Origin: Bacillota bacterium
GTDB lineage: Bacteria; Bacillota; Clostridia; Lachnospirales; Lachnospiraceae
Direction: 5' to 3'
Length of the DNA: 64,000 bases
Assembly: GCA_029224465.1 (NCBI GenBank)
Contig: JAQXUQ010000031.1
Span: 1-64,000, forward strand
This document shows positions 15,705-25,700 of this stretch, piece by piece. The first letter of the stretch is position 1. Every line of letters starts with the position of its first letter. The notes under the pieces are model-generated. The model saw only the letters and a list, made by a program, of their open reading frames with translations. It was not told the origin of the DNA and made no database searches. Position numbers and translations under genes: made by a program.

Positions 15705-16882
15705 TTTTTCCTGAACCCGATCATTCCATAAAGCACCAGTACTCCGCCGGAAACGATACATACCATCAGCCAGAGATTCATCCTCGCGTCATCACCGGTT
15801 CGTATCCCCGAAATAAACGAATGCAGATGACTTCCACCCGAAGTTGACGGGTGATTCTGGTCCGGAGGTGTTTGTTTTCCCGCGTCCGGCGGCGGTGTGG
15901 CCGACTTCCGGTTCGTCAGCGTAAACCACGTATGCGCCGCGCCGTCATTGTCTTTCCCGGTCGATGAAGTAATGCTTACCTTGTATTCCGCGCCGTCCGC
16001 GTTTCTGACCGCAGCGTTTTCGAGGACGCGGTATTCTGATTTGCCGTCGCCCGTCCAGCCCGCCGACCAGTTATTCGCATCTGAAAGCGTATAGGTTCCG
16101 GCAGCGTACCAGGCCCCATAAGAGCCAGAAGCATCAGCTTGCGGGTCCCTGCGATATACGGTCACAGCAATGCTCTCCGGCCTTCCGGCGCCCTGATCGT
16201 CCTGCCAGTACTTTGCCACCGAATATCTGCGCTGCTTTCCGCCTGACGGGACCGTCTCGGTGCTGTACTTTGCCTGTGCTTTCACATCATAGTCCCAGGT
16301 ATCGTCCGCTATGCCGGCCGCTTTCTGTCCTGCCGACGGCACCGAAACGAGTATCGGCGAAAAGGTGTACTTCTTCCCGTTTACCTCGCGGCTCGTGCCA
16401 AGCACCAGATACACGCCCGGCTTCAAGCCGGAGAAAACCGCTTTCCCGGCCGCGTCCGTCACCGCGGGCTTCTTCGCTTCATTCAGGCGCGGCGCATAAT
16501 TCTCCAGCGTCACAGCGTACGCGTCCCACTTGCCGGAGCCGGGATCAATTTTCTTGTCACCCGGAAGATCCGCGTTCAGCTTCTTCACATCCTCCGTCAG
16601 CACAAAATCCGCGCCGGCCGCCGTGAATTCCGCGATTTTATAAATGCGGAAAGCAAACCCGGCACCGCCGCTCATCGTTGCTGTGAGCGTGCCTTGTTTT
16701 GCCTGATCGACTGGCGTATACGCGGAGACCGGCAGAGACTGCGCAAGCAGCATCACAGGCAGCAGGAACGCCGCCATCACACCTGCCAGAACCGCGGACA
16801 GCCTGCGCATGACGGGAGTGCGGGGCGGTTTCGTGGCGGTTTTGTTTTGTCGTAATCCTGCAAAACAGATCCTTCTCATCAT
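15701..16882 (-). CDS. Minor/anchor pilin with Cna-B domain
   Basis: A 393-residue secreted protein with a long positively charged N-terminus and a signal helix ending near SLPVSAYT. A pilin-like domain follows (FRIYKIAEF, then SGLKPGVYLVLG). A Cna-B-type domain spans about 218-330 (SVAKYWQDDQGAGRPESIAV, ending HTWFTLTNRK). Next come a Pro-rich stalk, a variant sorting signal IRTGDD, a hydrophobic segment and an RKK tail. The degenerate signal instead of LPxTG suggests it is joined to the pilus base or to the cell wall by a different sortase. It lies between the class C sortase and the pseudo-sortase genes. Confidence 0.82.
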   Translation of the reverse strand: MMRRICFAGLRQNKTATKPPRTPVMRRLSAVLAGVMAAFLLPVMLLAQSLPVSAYTPVDQAKQGTLTATMSGGAGFAFRIYKIAEFTAAGADFVLTEDVKKLNADLPGDKKIDPGSGKWDAYAVTLENYAPRLNEAKKPAVTDAAGKAVFSGLKPGVYLVLGTSREVNGKKYTFSPILVSVPSAGQKAAGIADDTWDYDVKAQAKYSTETVPSGGKQRRYSVAKYWQDDQGAGRPESIAVTVYRRDPQADASGSYGAWYAAGTYTLSDANNWSAGWTGDGKSEYRVLENAAVRNADGAEYKVSITSSTGKDNDGAAHTWFTLTNRKSATPPPDAGKQTPPDQNHPSTSGGSHLHSFISGIRTGDDARMNLWLMVCIVSGGVLVLYGMIGFRKK

Positions 16883-16897
16883 TCTAAACTCCTGACA

Positions 16898-17788
16898 TTA
16901 AAGTTCGTCGGCGGTATCCTTTTTCCGATGCATCCCGGTAAATAGCAATATCCACAGCAGCGCGAGCAGCAATACCGGCAAAGCAATCACCGGCACGACA
17001 TACCTCGGATCAATCCGCACCGCGTCGGCGCTGACCGGCAGCTCCGTCTCCGATGCCTCCATGCGATGCCCGCGCACGAGCAGCCGGTGCGTGTTGACAC
17101 CATACGGTGTGCAGGTCACAAGCGTACAGTAATCTTTGTCGGGATCGATTGCGAGGTCACTCAGTTCATCCGGCAAAACAATCCTGATCTGATCCACCTC
17201 ATACACCAGCGTCCGGTTTAATACCTGCAGTTGGAACGTGTCGCCTTCCTGCAGCTGGTCAAGGTCCGTGAAAAGTTTTGCGGACGGCAGCCCGCGGTGG
17301 CCGGATATCACGCAGTGCGTTCCCTTGCCGCCGACCGGCAGCGACGAGCCTTCGATATGACCGATCGCAATTTCGAGAACCGCCGGGTCCGTTCCGTGAT
17401 AAACCGGCAGCTCAATGCCGATCTTCGGAATATTCACATAGCCCATAATACCGGTTCCGGTAACGTTGAGCGTGCGCTCGTACTCCGCCTTCTCTTCGTC
17501 GGTCAGCAGAAAACGGTCGCCCGATTTCTTCGAAAGCTTCTCATTGTAGGCGCGGGCGGCGGACCAGAGGGCGTCGCTGTTTTGCCGGGTCATGTCGGAT
17601 ACCTGCTCGACATAGCCCGCGATCGCGCGCGACTGATGCATGTCGTTCCACCAGTCCGAGAAGGTCGGGTAGGCCATCATGACGACGCCGATTACAACGA
17701 CCGCCGCCAAAAGAACATCCATCGCGATCGATACCCGTCTGCGCCAGTCCGGCTTTTTATGCTGCTGTTCTCCTTTGTTTTCTCTCAC
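16898..17788 (-). CDS. srtC: Class C (pilus-polymerising) sortase
   Basis: A 296-residue sortase with membrane segments at both ends (about 20-40 and 263-285), the class C topology. The catalytic triad is intact: His164 in SGHRG, Cys226 in TLVTC and Arg235 in NTHRLLVRG. TPYGVNTHR is the class C signature. The usual lid motif (Asp-Pro-aromatic) before the NIPKIGI strand is not evident, so this may be a lid-variant enzyme. It joins LPSTG-bearing pilin subunits through Lys. It lies between the major pilin and the anchor pilin. Confidence 0.94.
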   Translation of the reverse strand: MRENKGEQQHKKPDWRRRVSIAMDVLLAAVVVIGVVMMAYPTFSDWWNDMHQSRAIAGYVEQVSDMTRQNSDALWSAARAYNEKLSKKSGDRFLLTDEEKAEYERTLNVTGTGIMGYVNIPKIGIELPVYHGTDPAVLEIAIGHIEGSSLPVGGKGTHCVISGHRGLPSAKLFTDLDQLQEGDTFQLQVLNRTLVYEVDQIRIVLPDELSDLAIDPDKDYCTLVTCTPYGVNTHRLLVRGHRMEASETELPVSADAVRIDPRYVVPVIALPVLLLALLWILLFTGMHRKKDTADEL

Positions 17789-17858
17789 AATTCGTCTGGG
17801 ATCGTCCTTTCATCCCCGGGAAGGACCTGGCGCCGGCTTTCCGTTCCAGATGCTTCCC

Positions 17859-17891
17859 GGAGATGAAGGGTGTCTTGCATCCTTCATCTCC
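17859..17891 (-). promoter_or_regulatory. Hairpin between the major pilin and sortase genes
   Basis: A perfect 11-bp stem (GGAGATGAAGG / CCTTCATCTCC) with an 11-base loop, about 30 bp past the pilin stop codon and without a T-run. It probably acts as an mRNA-stabilising or processing element that lowers sortase relative to pilin output. Confidence 0.5.
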
Positions 17892-17922
17892 TGATTGAAT
17901 GATCATTCTTGAAAACGCTGTG

Positions 17923-19470
17923 TTATCTGTTTCTCATTTTCTTCTTCAAAACAAGCACTGTGCCCGCCGTCACCGCAAGGATCGCGCCGCCGATGTAGAG
18001 GAGCTTTGTGCCGCTGCCGCCGGTCGAGGGGAGGGTGGAACCCTTTTTGTTGACGACGTCGGTGGTAAGGGAGCCATCGGCTGTTTTTGCAGTGAAGGTT
18101 ATCAGGCCAGTTGTAGCATCAGTTGTGCCATTTCCAGTAGTATTTGCTTCGAGACTAATGAGTTCCGGTTTATCTGCCGTTTCGTCATGTGTTGCCGAGA
18201 TTGTAAACTCGATCGGGGTGATGGTGTTGTAGCCGTCAGGCGTTGTCGTCTCGGTCAGTTTGTAGTCGCCGTCGTCGAGACCGGAGAACTCAAAAGTAAT
18301 CTCTTCTCCTGCGGTAAAGGACTTAACATCTTTGTACTCAGTTTTACCATCTGTCGCCTTAACCTTCTTCTGAAGCTTGAAGGCTGCGCCCTTCAGGGAT
18401 TTATTGTCCTGATCGACCTTGTTGACAACAACCTTATAGGTGAAAACAATGTTCTTGTCTTCCGGGGTCGTACCGGTCTCTCCTTCGCCACCCTTGTTCG
18501 GGTTGTTGGAGTAAGTCAGGTTGACGGTGTTCGGGTTGCCGGCGGAGCCGAGGACGGCGTTTTTGTTGAGCTGGGCTGTGTAGTTTACAACTACGGTTGT
18601 ATTCTTATCAAGCGTGACACCTTCGATTTCTTTCAGGTTGTTGCAGGTCCAAGTTACTGTCGTCGAGCCATTCTCATTCGGAGTAACAACCTCTTTAAAG
18701 GAACTGGTCACATCCTTTTCCCCGATTTTAATCGTTACGTTGTTGGCCGTGTAGGTGAGGCCTTTGCTCATTGTATCGGTGAACATGTACTTGTAAGTCT
18801 TGTAGTCTGCGATATTGTCCGGCATTGTACCTGTGATCTGGTAAGGGACGTCATCGCCAAAGTCGTAGTCCGCGGAATCTTGCCAGCCAGATGTTTCGCC
18901 AGTGCTGTCGTTCGTGTCTTTGACTTTCTTTTCGACGGTGGGGACATCGGACTTGATGGCAGCTTCTGTATCACCAACTACCTGCACGATGAACTTAGTA
19001 TAAGCGTCGGATGTATTTGCCTGCGTACCGTCTTTATCCTTGACGAGGTAGTAGCCGGCAGCAAGGCCGTCAATGACGGTGTTACCTTGTGTAGACTCAA
19101 CAGTCTTTGCGGAGATTGTCAGTTGAAGTCCATCCACAAATTCATCAAGTTTCTTCGTTCCATCAGTAAGTCCTTTTGCGACATCTTCTGCCTTCTCTGT
19201 TGAGCTGGCAGTGACGCCATTACCCCACTTCACATTGGAAAGGACCTTCTTACCTTCAGCGTTGGTTGAAAGGTCACCCGTAAAAATCTGATACACTTCG
19301 TAAGTATGCCCTGTAGACGTACCATTGAGTGTAAGCTTGTAAGTGGAAGTGGGTGCGTTACCGTTATTATTGCCCGCTGATGTTTCTTCCGCAAACGCAG
19401 TCATCCCCATCGCCATGACCATGACCAGCGATAATAGAATCGCCATGAAATGTCTTGTTAGTTTTTTCAT
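17923..19470 (-). CDS. Major pilin (LPSTGG-anchored, isopeptide type)
   Basis: A 515-residue secreted subunit. The signal peptide ends at TAFAEE. The middle carries a pilin-type Lys segment (PTVEKKVKD) that could serve as polymerisation site, an immunoglobulin-like domain, and a SpaA-like C-terminal domain with E-box LTETTTPDGYN for intramolecular isopeptide bonding. The sorting signal LPSTGG is at 480-485, followed by a hydrophobic helix and KKKMRNR. GGGGGA precedes the ATG, and a strong stem lies in the leader. It is the likely backbone of the fibre assembled by the adjacent class C sortase. Base composition is more AT-rich than the metabolic genes. Confidence 0.92.
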   Translation of the reverse strand: MKKLTRHFMAILLSLVMVMAMGMTAFAEETSAGNNNGNAPTSTYKLTLNGTSTGHTYEVYQIFTGDLSTNAEGKKVLSNVKWGNGVTASSTEKAEDVAKGLTDGTKKLDEFVDGLQLTISAKTVESTQGNTVIDGLAAGYYLVKDKDGTQANTSDAYTKFIVQVVGDTEAAIKSDVPTVEKKVKDTNDSTGETSGWQDSADYDFGDDVPYQITGTMPDNIADYKTYKYMFTDTMSKGLTYTANNVTIKIGEKDVTSSFKEVVTPNENGSTTVTWTCNNLKEIEGVTLDKNTTVVVNYTAQLNKNAVLGSAGNPNTVNLTYSNNPNKGGEGETGTTPEDKNIVFTYKVVVNKVDQDNKSLKGAAFKLQKKVKATDGKTEYKDVKSFTAGEEITFEFSGLDDGDYKLTETTTPDGYNTITPIEFTISATHDETADKPELISLEANTTGNGTTDATTGLITFTAKTADGSLTTDVVNKKGSTLPSTGGSGTKLLYIGGAILAVTAGTVLVLKKKMRNR

Positions 19471-19497
19471 AAGAGTTTCCCCCTTGTTCAGCGGTAT

Positions 19498-19520
19498 CCG
19501 CCCGATGTTTTATCGGGCGG
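19498..19520 (-). promoter_or_regulatory. Stable 5' leader stem of the major pilin mRNA
   Basis: A perfect 9-bp stem CCGCCCGAT / ATCGGGCGG with a 5-base loop, about 30 bases before the pilin ATG and without a following T-run. A 5' stem of this kind often protects a processed, highly expressed transcript. The rest of the 231-bp gap to the adhesin gene (19521-19701) shows no gene and no recognised riboswitch. Confidence 0.5.
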
Positions 19521-19701
19521 TGTTCCATAAAAATTGCTAAACTTAAATTGCACTATTAATGGCAGTTGATCCGGTCTGCCTCCCGGTAATTAACGTCTCT
19601 TTTACGGCTTCCAGTTGGGAAAGCTTTCATCCAGACCTGACTATCCTCCCTTCTCCAGCGTTCGCGTTTCGTAATAAAGGGATGTTCTTGAACTTTTCAT
19701 C

Positions 19702-22700
19702 TTATAGTGAACCACCCCCTTTTCCCACTTTCCTGCTGATCAACAATTTCCTCGCTATAAGTGTTGTCCCTGCGAAAAGCAGAAGAAGTGCTCCTGTCCC
19801 TATTAAAGGCAGCGTTCCGTTGCTACCGGTGGAAGGCAGGGTATAGGAAGAATCTTTCTGGTTGACAATTGCCTGACCATCTTCAGCGTATTTCAAATCC
19901 TGACCGGCTACTATGGATTCATCTGTATTTAATGCCCTGTATTTCGGTTCCATGTAACCGTTTACTTTTCCATCCTCCTTGACGAAATAATGCCAGCTTC
20001 CTGTGCATGTTTGATCTCCTTTATTTACTGTTCCAACAGAAGGTAATCCGGAAATCAAGTAGCTATTCTTACCGTCCTTTGTCAATAATTCGCAGTCAGG
20101 ATAGGAATTATTATGTTTAGTAACTTTGCTGGTAGTAAGTGTATATGTTGCATAAGCAGTTGCGTTCTCCAATACCTCCTTATTATTACCAAGCAACTCA
20201 CGATACAAAGTTACTTGAATTGATGTTCCAGATGGCCATTCTTGTTCAACGGTCCCATCACTCCATATCTTCGTGAATTTCAGTTTCTGTTCCTGACTGT
20301 TGGTAATCGTTCCTCCGTTACCCACTTCCTGTTTATCTGGAATGTATCCGGTTGCCGACGATACCTCTTTCACAGAATAGGATATTTCTTTCCCGCTTTG
20401 ATCATATTTATTAAGTTTTGTAAAATTCGCCTGCCATGCCGGGGATTCGTATTCGTCCTCTGTGCCATCCAGAGTGATTTTCTTCCCTGTTGGATTACCA
20501 TTTTGCAATAGTTCGAAAGTGCAGGAAGCACCGGCAGGCGGAGTGTTTGTTCCATCCGAATTTACCCATGCTTTCTTTGCAGAGATCGACTCTTCTTCCC
20601 GGGTGTTGGTAACAGTTAACGTTCCTTTTTGAATCTTTCCATTATTACTCGAATATGATGTTGTATATCCTGTGACTGAACCCTCCTCTACCCAGTAGTA
20701 ATATTTATTTCCGTTTTCATCGTCTAAGTTAAGCGGACCTACAGTAATACTATTCTTATTACTGCTATTCAGATCATAACTTCCGATTATTTCTTTCTGT
20801 CCAGCATCTTTGTACTGATCTGTTGGGGTGTACAGGAGGTCCTTGTAAATTTTATCCGGTGGATATGAAACATATACTGAATAAGTGGTGTCCTCTTTTG
20901 GACTTCCCAACGCAATGGTATGATCTTTGTTGTTGTTGAACGTTATAGGTGTACCGTTATCTACTATGTACTGCTCATTATATTTTGAACGTACAGACAG
21001 GGCTACTTCCGTATCACTCTTGATATAAACCTCATTATGATAAAGTTCATTATGCCATTCCCGATTAGTCCAGACCTCCACAGTTACTTTCACCCCGCCG
21101 GGCTTGCGCGCCTGTCTGTATAAAGTAACATGTGCTGTTCCGGGATTAGCGTCATCTGTATGATCCGCGTTCAGCCATACTTTGTCGATTCTGATTCCGG
21201 TCTTTTCATTCGGGACATAAATCGTGCCGGAAGTACGAATGATGTTAACTTCCTCCTGTGTTACCCCGGAATGATCATATTGAGGAACCTCACTCCATAT
21301 CTCCCAGTCAGATTTCGACTCCGATTCAAATTTTGCCCAGACAAAATAATATGGCTTGTTATTCAAGGAATAGGCATTGTTGGTGCCTAGGTTCGTCTCG
21401 GTAAGCTTATATAAGACTCCTTCTTCGAGTTTGTCATCAATTTTATTCAGATGAATTTGACCATTTTCATTTGTGGAAGCTTCCTTTATTGTCCTCCAGA
21501 CTGCTGCATTATTCTCATAGCCTTTATACTCCTCGAGTTTAAACGTTACTCCCTGTAATTTGATGTTGTAGTTTTCACTGTCAACTTTATATAGGTCAAG
21601 CTCCTTTCTGGATACCGTTGCTCCCGCTGTACTCTCAGCAAGCGCAAGTTTATTCTCAATGGAAGACTCCGCGACTCCGGAAAGTCTGGCCGAATTACTC
21701 AGCTGCGTAGCATTAATTCCCGGTGTCACACAGTACTCGTAATACACCACGCAAGGAACCTCATCCGGAAGCGTCAGGGTGAGTGTATGGGTCTTTTCCT
21801 CATAGGAGAATCCATATCTGTTCGGGTCAATGAGAGCTCCGCAATGGTTCTCTCCTGCTGCATCATATGCATAAACCTTCAGCGAAGCAGGCTGAAAGTC
21901 CATTTGCACATCCTTATCTCCTGATGTCAATTGATCCTGAAGTGTCAGGGTATCAGAACCTTTGACCAGATCTTCACCCTTCGGATTGACAGGGAGATAA
22001 TAAATCGCTTTTTTTACTCCTTTAACTCCCTCAACATCCGACAGCTGTCCGATCTTATCCAGCTTCTTAATCGTATGTTTGACATTTGTTGTAACGTCAG
22101 AAGTCAGATTTCCCCTTTGAACTGTGTTGGAATAGGGCTTCATTTCATTACGAATATCATTCCAGAATTGTCTATCCTCAATCGTCGCAGTATAGTAGAA
22201 CGCAATGCGGTAAGAATCCGTATAGGGTCTCTCATATCCATCAGACAAGGTGAAAGTAACTTTAGTTGTTCCATCCTTCTGGTTTTCTTCCGTTTTTGTT
22301 GTCACATGATCAGCTAATTTAAAATGCCAATCACCATTAAAGCCGCTCAGATCTTCACGTTGATCGTAATCATTTTCATAATAAACAACTTTTGTAAGTT
22401 TCCCAAACTTCATGCCGGAAGGAAGAGTATCAACAATCGTCTGTTCTCCTCCGGATTCTTTATTCAAGCGGATCAACACCCTGTAATACAGTATCATCCC
22501 GTTCTCAGAATATTCGATTTCCGGATCATTACAGGAATACGAAGTATCCGTGCCGCTGGTACTAACCTGTTTCGTCAGATCTCCATCCGGCTTTTTGCGA
22601 TCGTATTTTACCTCCGATTCATGGTTCGGAATGGCTGCTTTATTCTTGAAGGTCCATGTTGAACCATCTGGCTGACCATCTTCATCAACAATAGTGTCAT

Positions 22701-25700
22701 ACTCGAGAGAAATATTTTTATGTCCTTTAAGCGTAGAAAGCGATGCATCCAGAAACTGAATCTGAAAACCAGTCAGCCTAGTATTGTCATCCATTTTGCT
22801 GATATCAGATCCGGCAAGATCTAACAGTTTGTAATCTGTCCCATATTTCAATTTGTCGTTATTCTCTGTCCAGAGCATAAGCTCCTTAAGCAGAGCCGGA
22901 GTTGTGTAATGCCTTTCTGAAAGTGAGGTACTCCCATCCCATGCAGTCATCGTGTCTGTATAGAGAAGCTTTGAGAGATCAAGATCGCTTTCAGGAAGGT
23001 CAATTCTTGCCGTCCACTTGATTTTTTCTCCTGTTTCCGTCTGGTCATCGGTCCTGGAATACCACTTTGTGACATTATAAGTAGGATGGGATATGGTAAT
23101 CTCTCCTGATTCGCCGGTATACTCCTTGCCATGGTTGTTATAGGTAACTTTGTTCTTTACCCTCGATGAAGTTCCCTCATTTCCCTTAGGCGCAGATGTT
23201 TCATACTCAATTTTATATTGCTCTCTTGAATATCCGGATGGAAATGTATAGTAACCATTTGCATCGAACGATCCTGTTCCTACCTGCGTGCCGTTTCCAT
23301 CTTTAATGATAAAACTAAGCGGAAAAGTAATGTTAGATCCATCCCCCTCCGTTACAGTAAATACATCCTTCAGCGTTGTTCCGGCCAGATCCTGCTTATC
23401 TGGATTGTTAACAGTGATCGTCCATTTCAGCTTTCCAGTCTGATAATCCTGATACCCCTCTTTTCTTACAACCGGTTCATGAATGGTTGTCGTTGTATTA
23501 CCCCAGCCGGTGACATGACTATTCCATGCGCAGCAGTTGTTCGAAACGGAGGCGCTTCCGTCTGAAGACGTGATATTTCCTTCTACAGGGACTTCATAAA
23601 TCACATGATACTTATCTCCAGCCTGTAATTCCGGTAGATTGTCTATTTCAAGTTTCCCGTCACTAACTATAGGGGTTAAACCGCTGACGCCATGCTGCTC
23701 ATCATTTCGATAGACCCAGACCTTGCCCGTATCATAATTCGGAACATTGATACCGGACGCAGTCATGGAGTCAGTAAACCGAATGTCACCATCTGTACCT
23801 TTCGTCGTGGAGATCGTCACCTCATAGCGGATATAATGCTTCCCATCCTGATCTGTATAATAGCGTCCCGTTTTTTGTGTAGAAATATCATATTGATCCG
23901 TTGTTGTCTTAGGCTGAATAGTTACATGCGCATTAGCCCCAAAGTCGACGGTCACCGGATTATCAGAATTTGTATTATGTGCCGTACCTGTAAATTTAAG
24001 GCTTCCCTCAAAGGCTTGGGAAACATTATAGTCCTCGTTCAGGCTAAGTGTTATTGTCCCATCCGGACTAGCCGACATTGTCCCTATCTTTTGGCCTTTT
24101 TGTATCGCATCGCCCGTGGTCAATTCGCTGACGCCAATATATTGTGGATCCATTTTATAGGTCAGTACTTCGCCTTTATTCAGCTTTCCGCTTTCCACTT
24201 TATAATTCAGTACAAATAATACATTGTCTCCATCTTTGATATTACTATTCGGATTCCATTTTCCGTTCCCATCCTTCGTATACGTTGTTACCGAGGTGAT
24301 ATAATTTCCCAACTTATTTTCCTGCTCATCCTTCACCTCCACCTCATACCTGCTTCCATCTTTCATGCCGATGGTAAGCTTCTCAGTAGACGTAAACGGC
24401 TTCCTGCTCTCCAGCTCCCAGTCCCCGTCCTTCTTCGTCACGGTCACAAGGCTGCTGTCGGAGAAGGTAACGTCATCGACATCCGCGATATCAAAATCTT
24501 TGTCCTGCTTTGTGTCGCGCAGACCGAGCTGGTCCGCCAGCGCCGACAGCAGGATGCTGCTGCCGCCCCGGATCGAATACGTATACCCGCTGAAAGTAAA
24601 ATCGACCGTATAAACGATGGCATAAACCGAGAAAGCATCGGATTCGAAGGAAACGGTGTCGGCGCCGTTTGTTTTGCCGGCGACAACGTCCGCGCTGCCC
24701 TCATTGTCAACATGCACAACATGCGCTTTCTCCGCAATGTCCAGAACATCCGACACCATCCTCACCCGAATCGGCTTCGCCGGCTCGACCGCGGTGCCGT
24801 CCTTCTTTATGAACTTGATGTCAACAGCCGCTGCCGCACCTTTTCCGCCGGCCGCGCGGATCGCCCGGTCCAGCACATCCTGATTCGTGACCGCCGCGAC
24901 GGTCATCGTTGTTCCTTCTTCGAACGTTCCCTCGTCCGCGTCCACCAGCACCCGGACGCTGCCGTTTTCCGTCGCTGCCTTTTCATCAAACGAAACGGCG
25001 GGCATCGGCACTTCTTCTTTGGAGACAGTCTCGGTCACCGTCTTCCGCACAATCTGCGCCAAAACAACACCCTCCGGCAGCTCCCCCGCAAACGCGGCTT
25101 TGGTGCAGGCGCCGGTGCTATCTGTGGACAGCGTTACAGAGTCTTCGTTGGTGATGTCGTTCAGGCTGCTTCCGGAAAATGTGTAAATCTTCCATGAAGT
25201 CTCATATTTTGTCGTTCTGGCGACGGTCGTGCCATTGCCCGCAGTCTGCTCCTCTTTGGATGCATAGCCGGCATCATTCAGACCGTCCGTAAATTCAGCT
25301 GTGAATCTGATTTCTCCGTCCACGTAAGCATCGCTGCCGTCTTCATTCTCCGGCGCCAGCTGCAGGGCATGGAACCCCGCAATGCTGAAAGTCGTGCTGT
25401 CTGTATCATTCTGTGACACCAGATCTCTGAGCGAGCGCTCTGCTGCCGCAGAATCACTGTCATCAAAGGCTTCCGCAGAAAGTGTCATTCCCGCCGGAAA
25501 AGCATTCCCGTCCGCACGCACCGCCGCAATCCTCATACGGCTGTCTTCAAAGGCAAGTTCCGACTGCGTAGCTGCTTCTTCCCCGCCTGCATTTTCTGTG
25601 ATTTCTTCTTCCGAATCAGCGGCGTCCGCTTCGGCAGTCGTATTCTCCAGCGCAGCATTCGAATCGGCATTCTCATCCGTCCGTGCGGCGGCATCCGGAT

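Noticed and set aside
17899-19203. A 434-codon plus-strand open frame opposite the major pilin
   Set aside because: It is a shadow of the repetitive pilin sequence, with no start signal or recognisable domain.
19521-19701. Pilin leader considered as a c-di-GMP or other riboswitch
   Set aside because: The conserved motifs of c-di-GMP-I and -II aptamers could not be found; only a simple stem near the start codon is supported.
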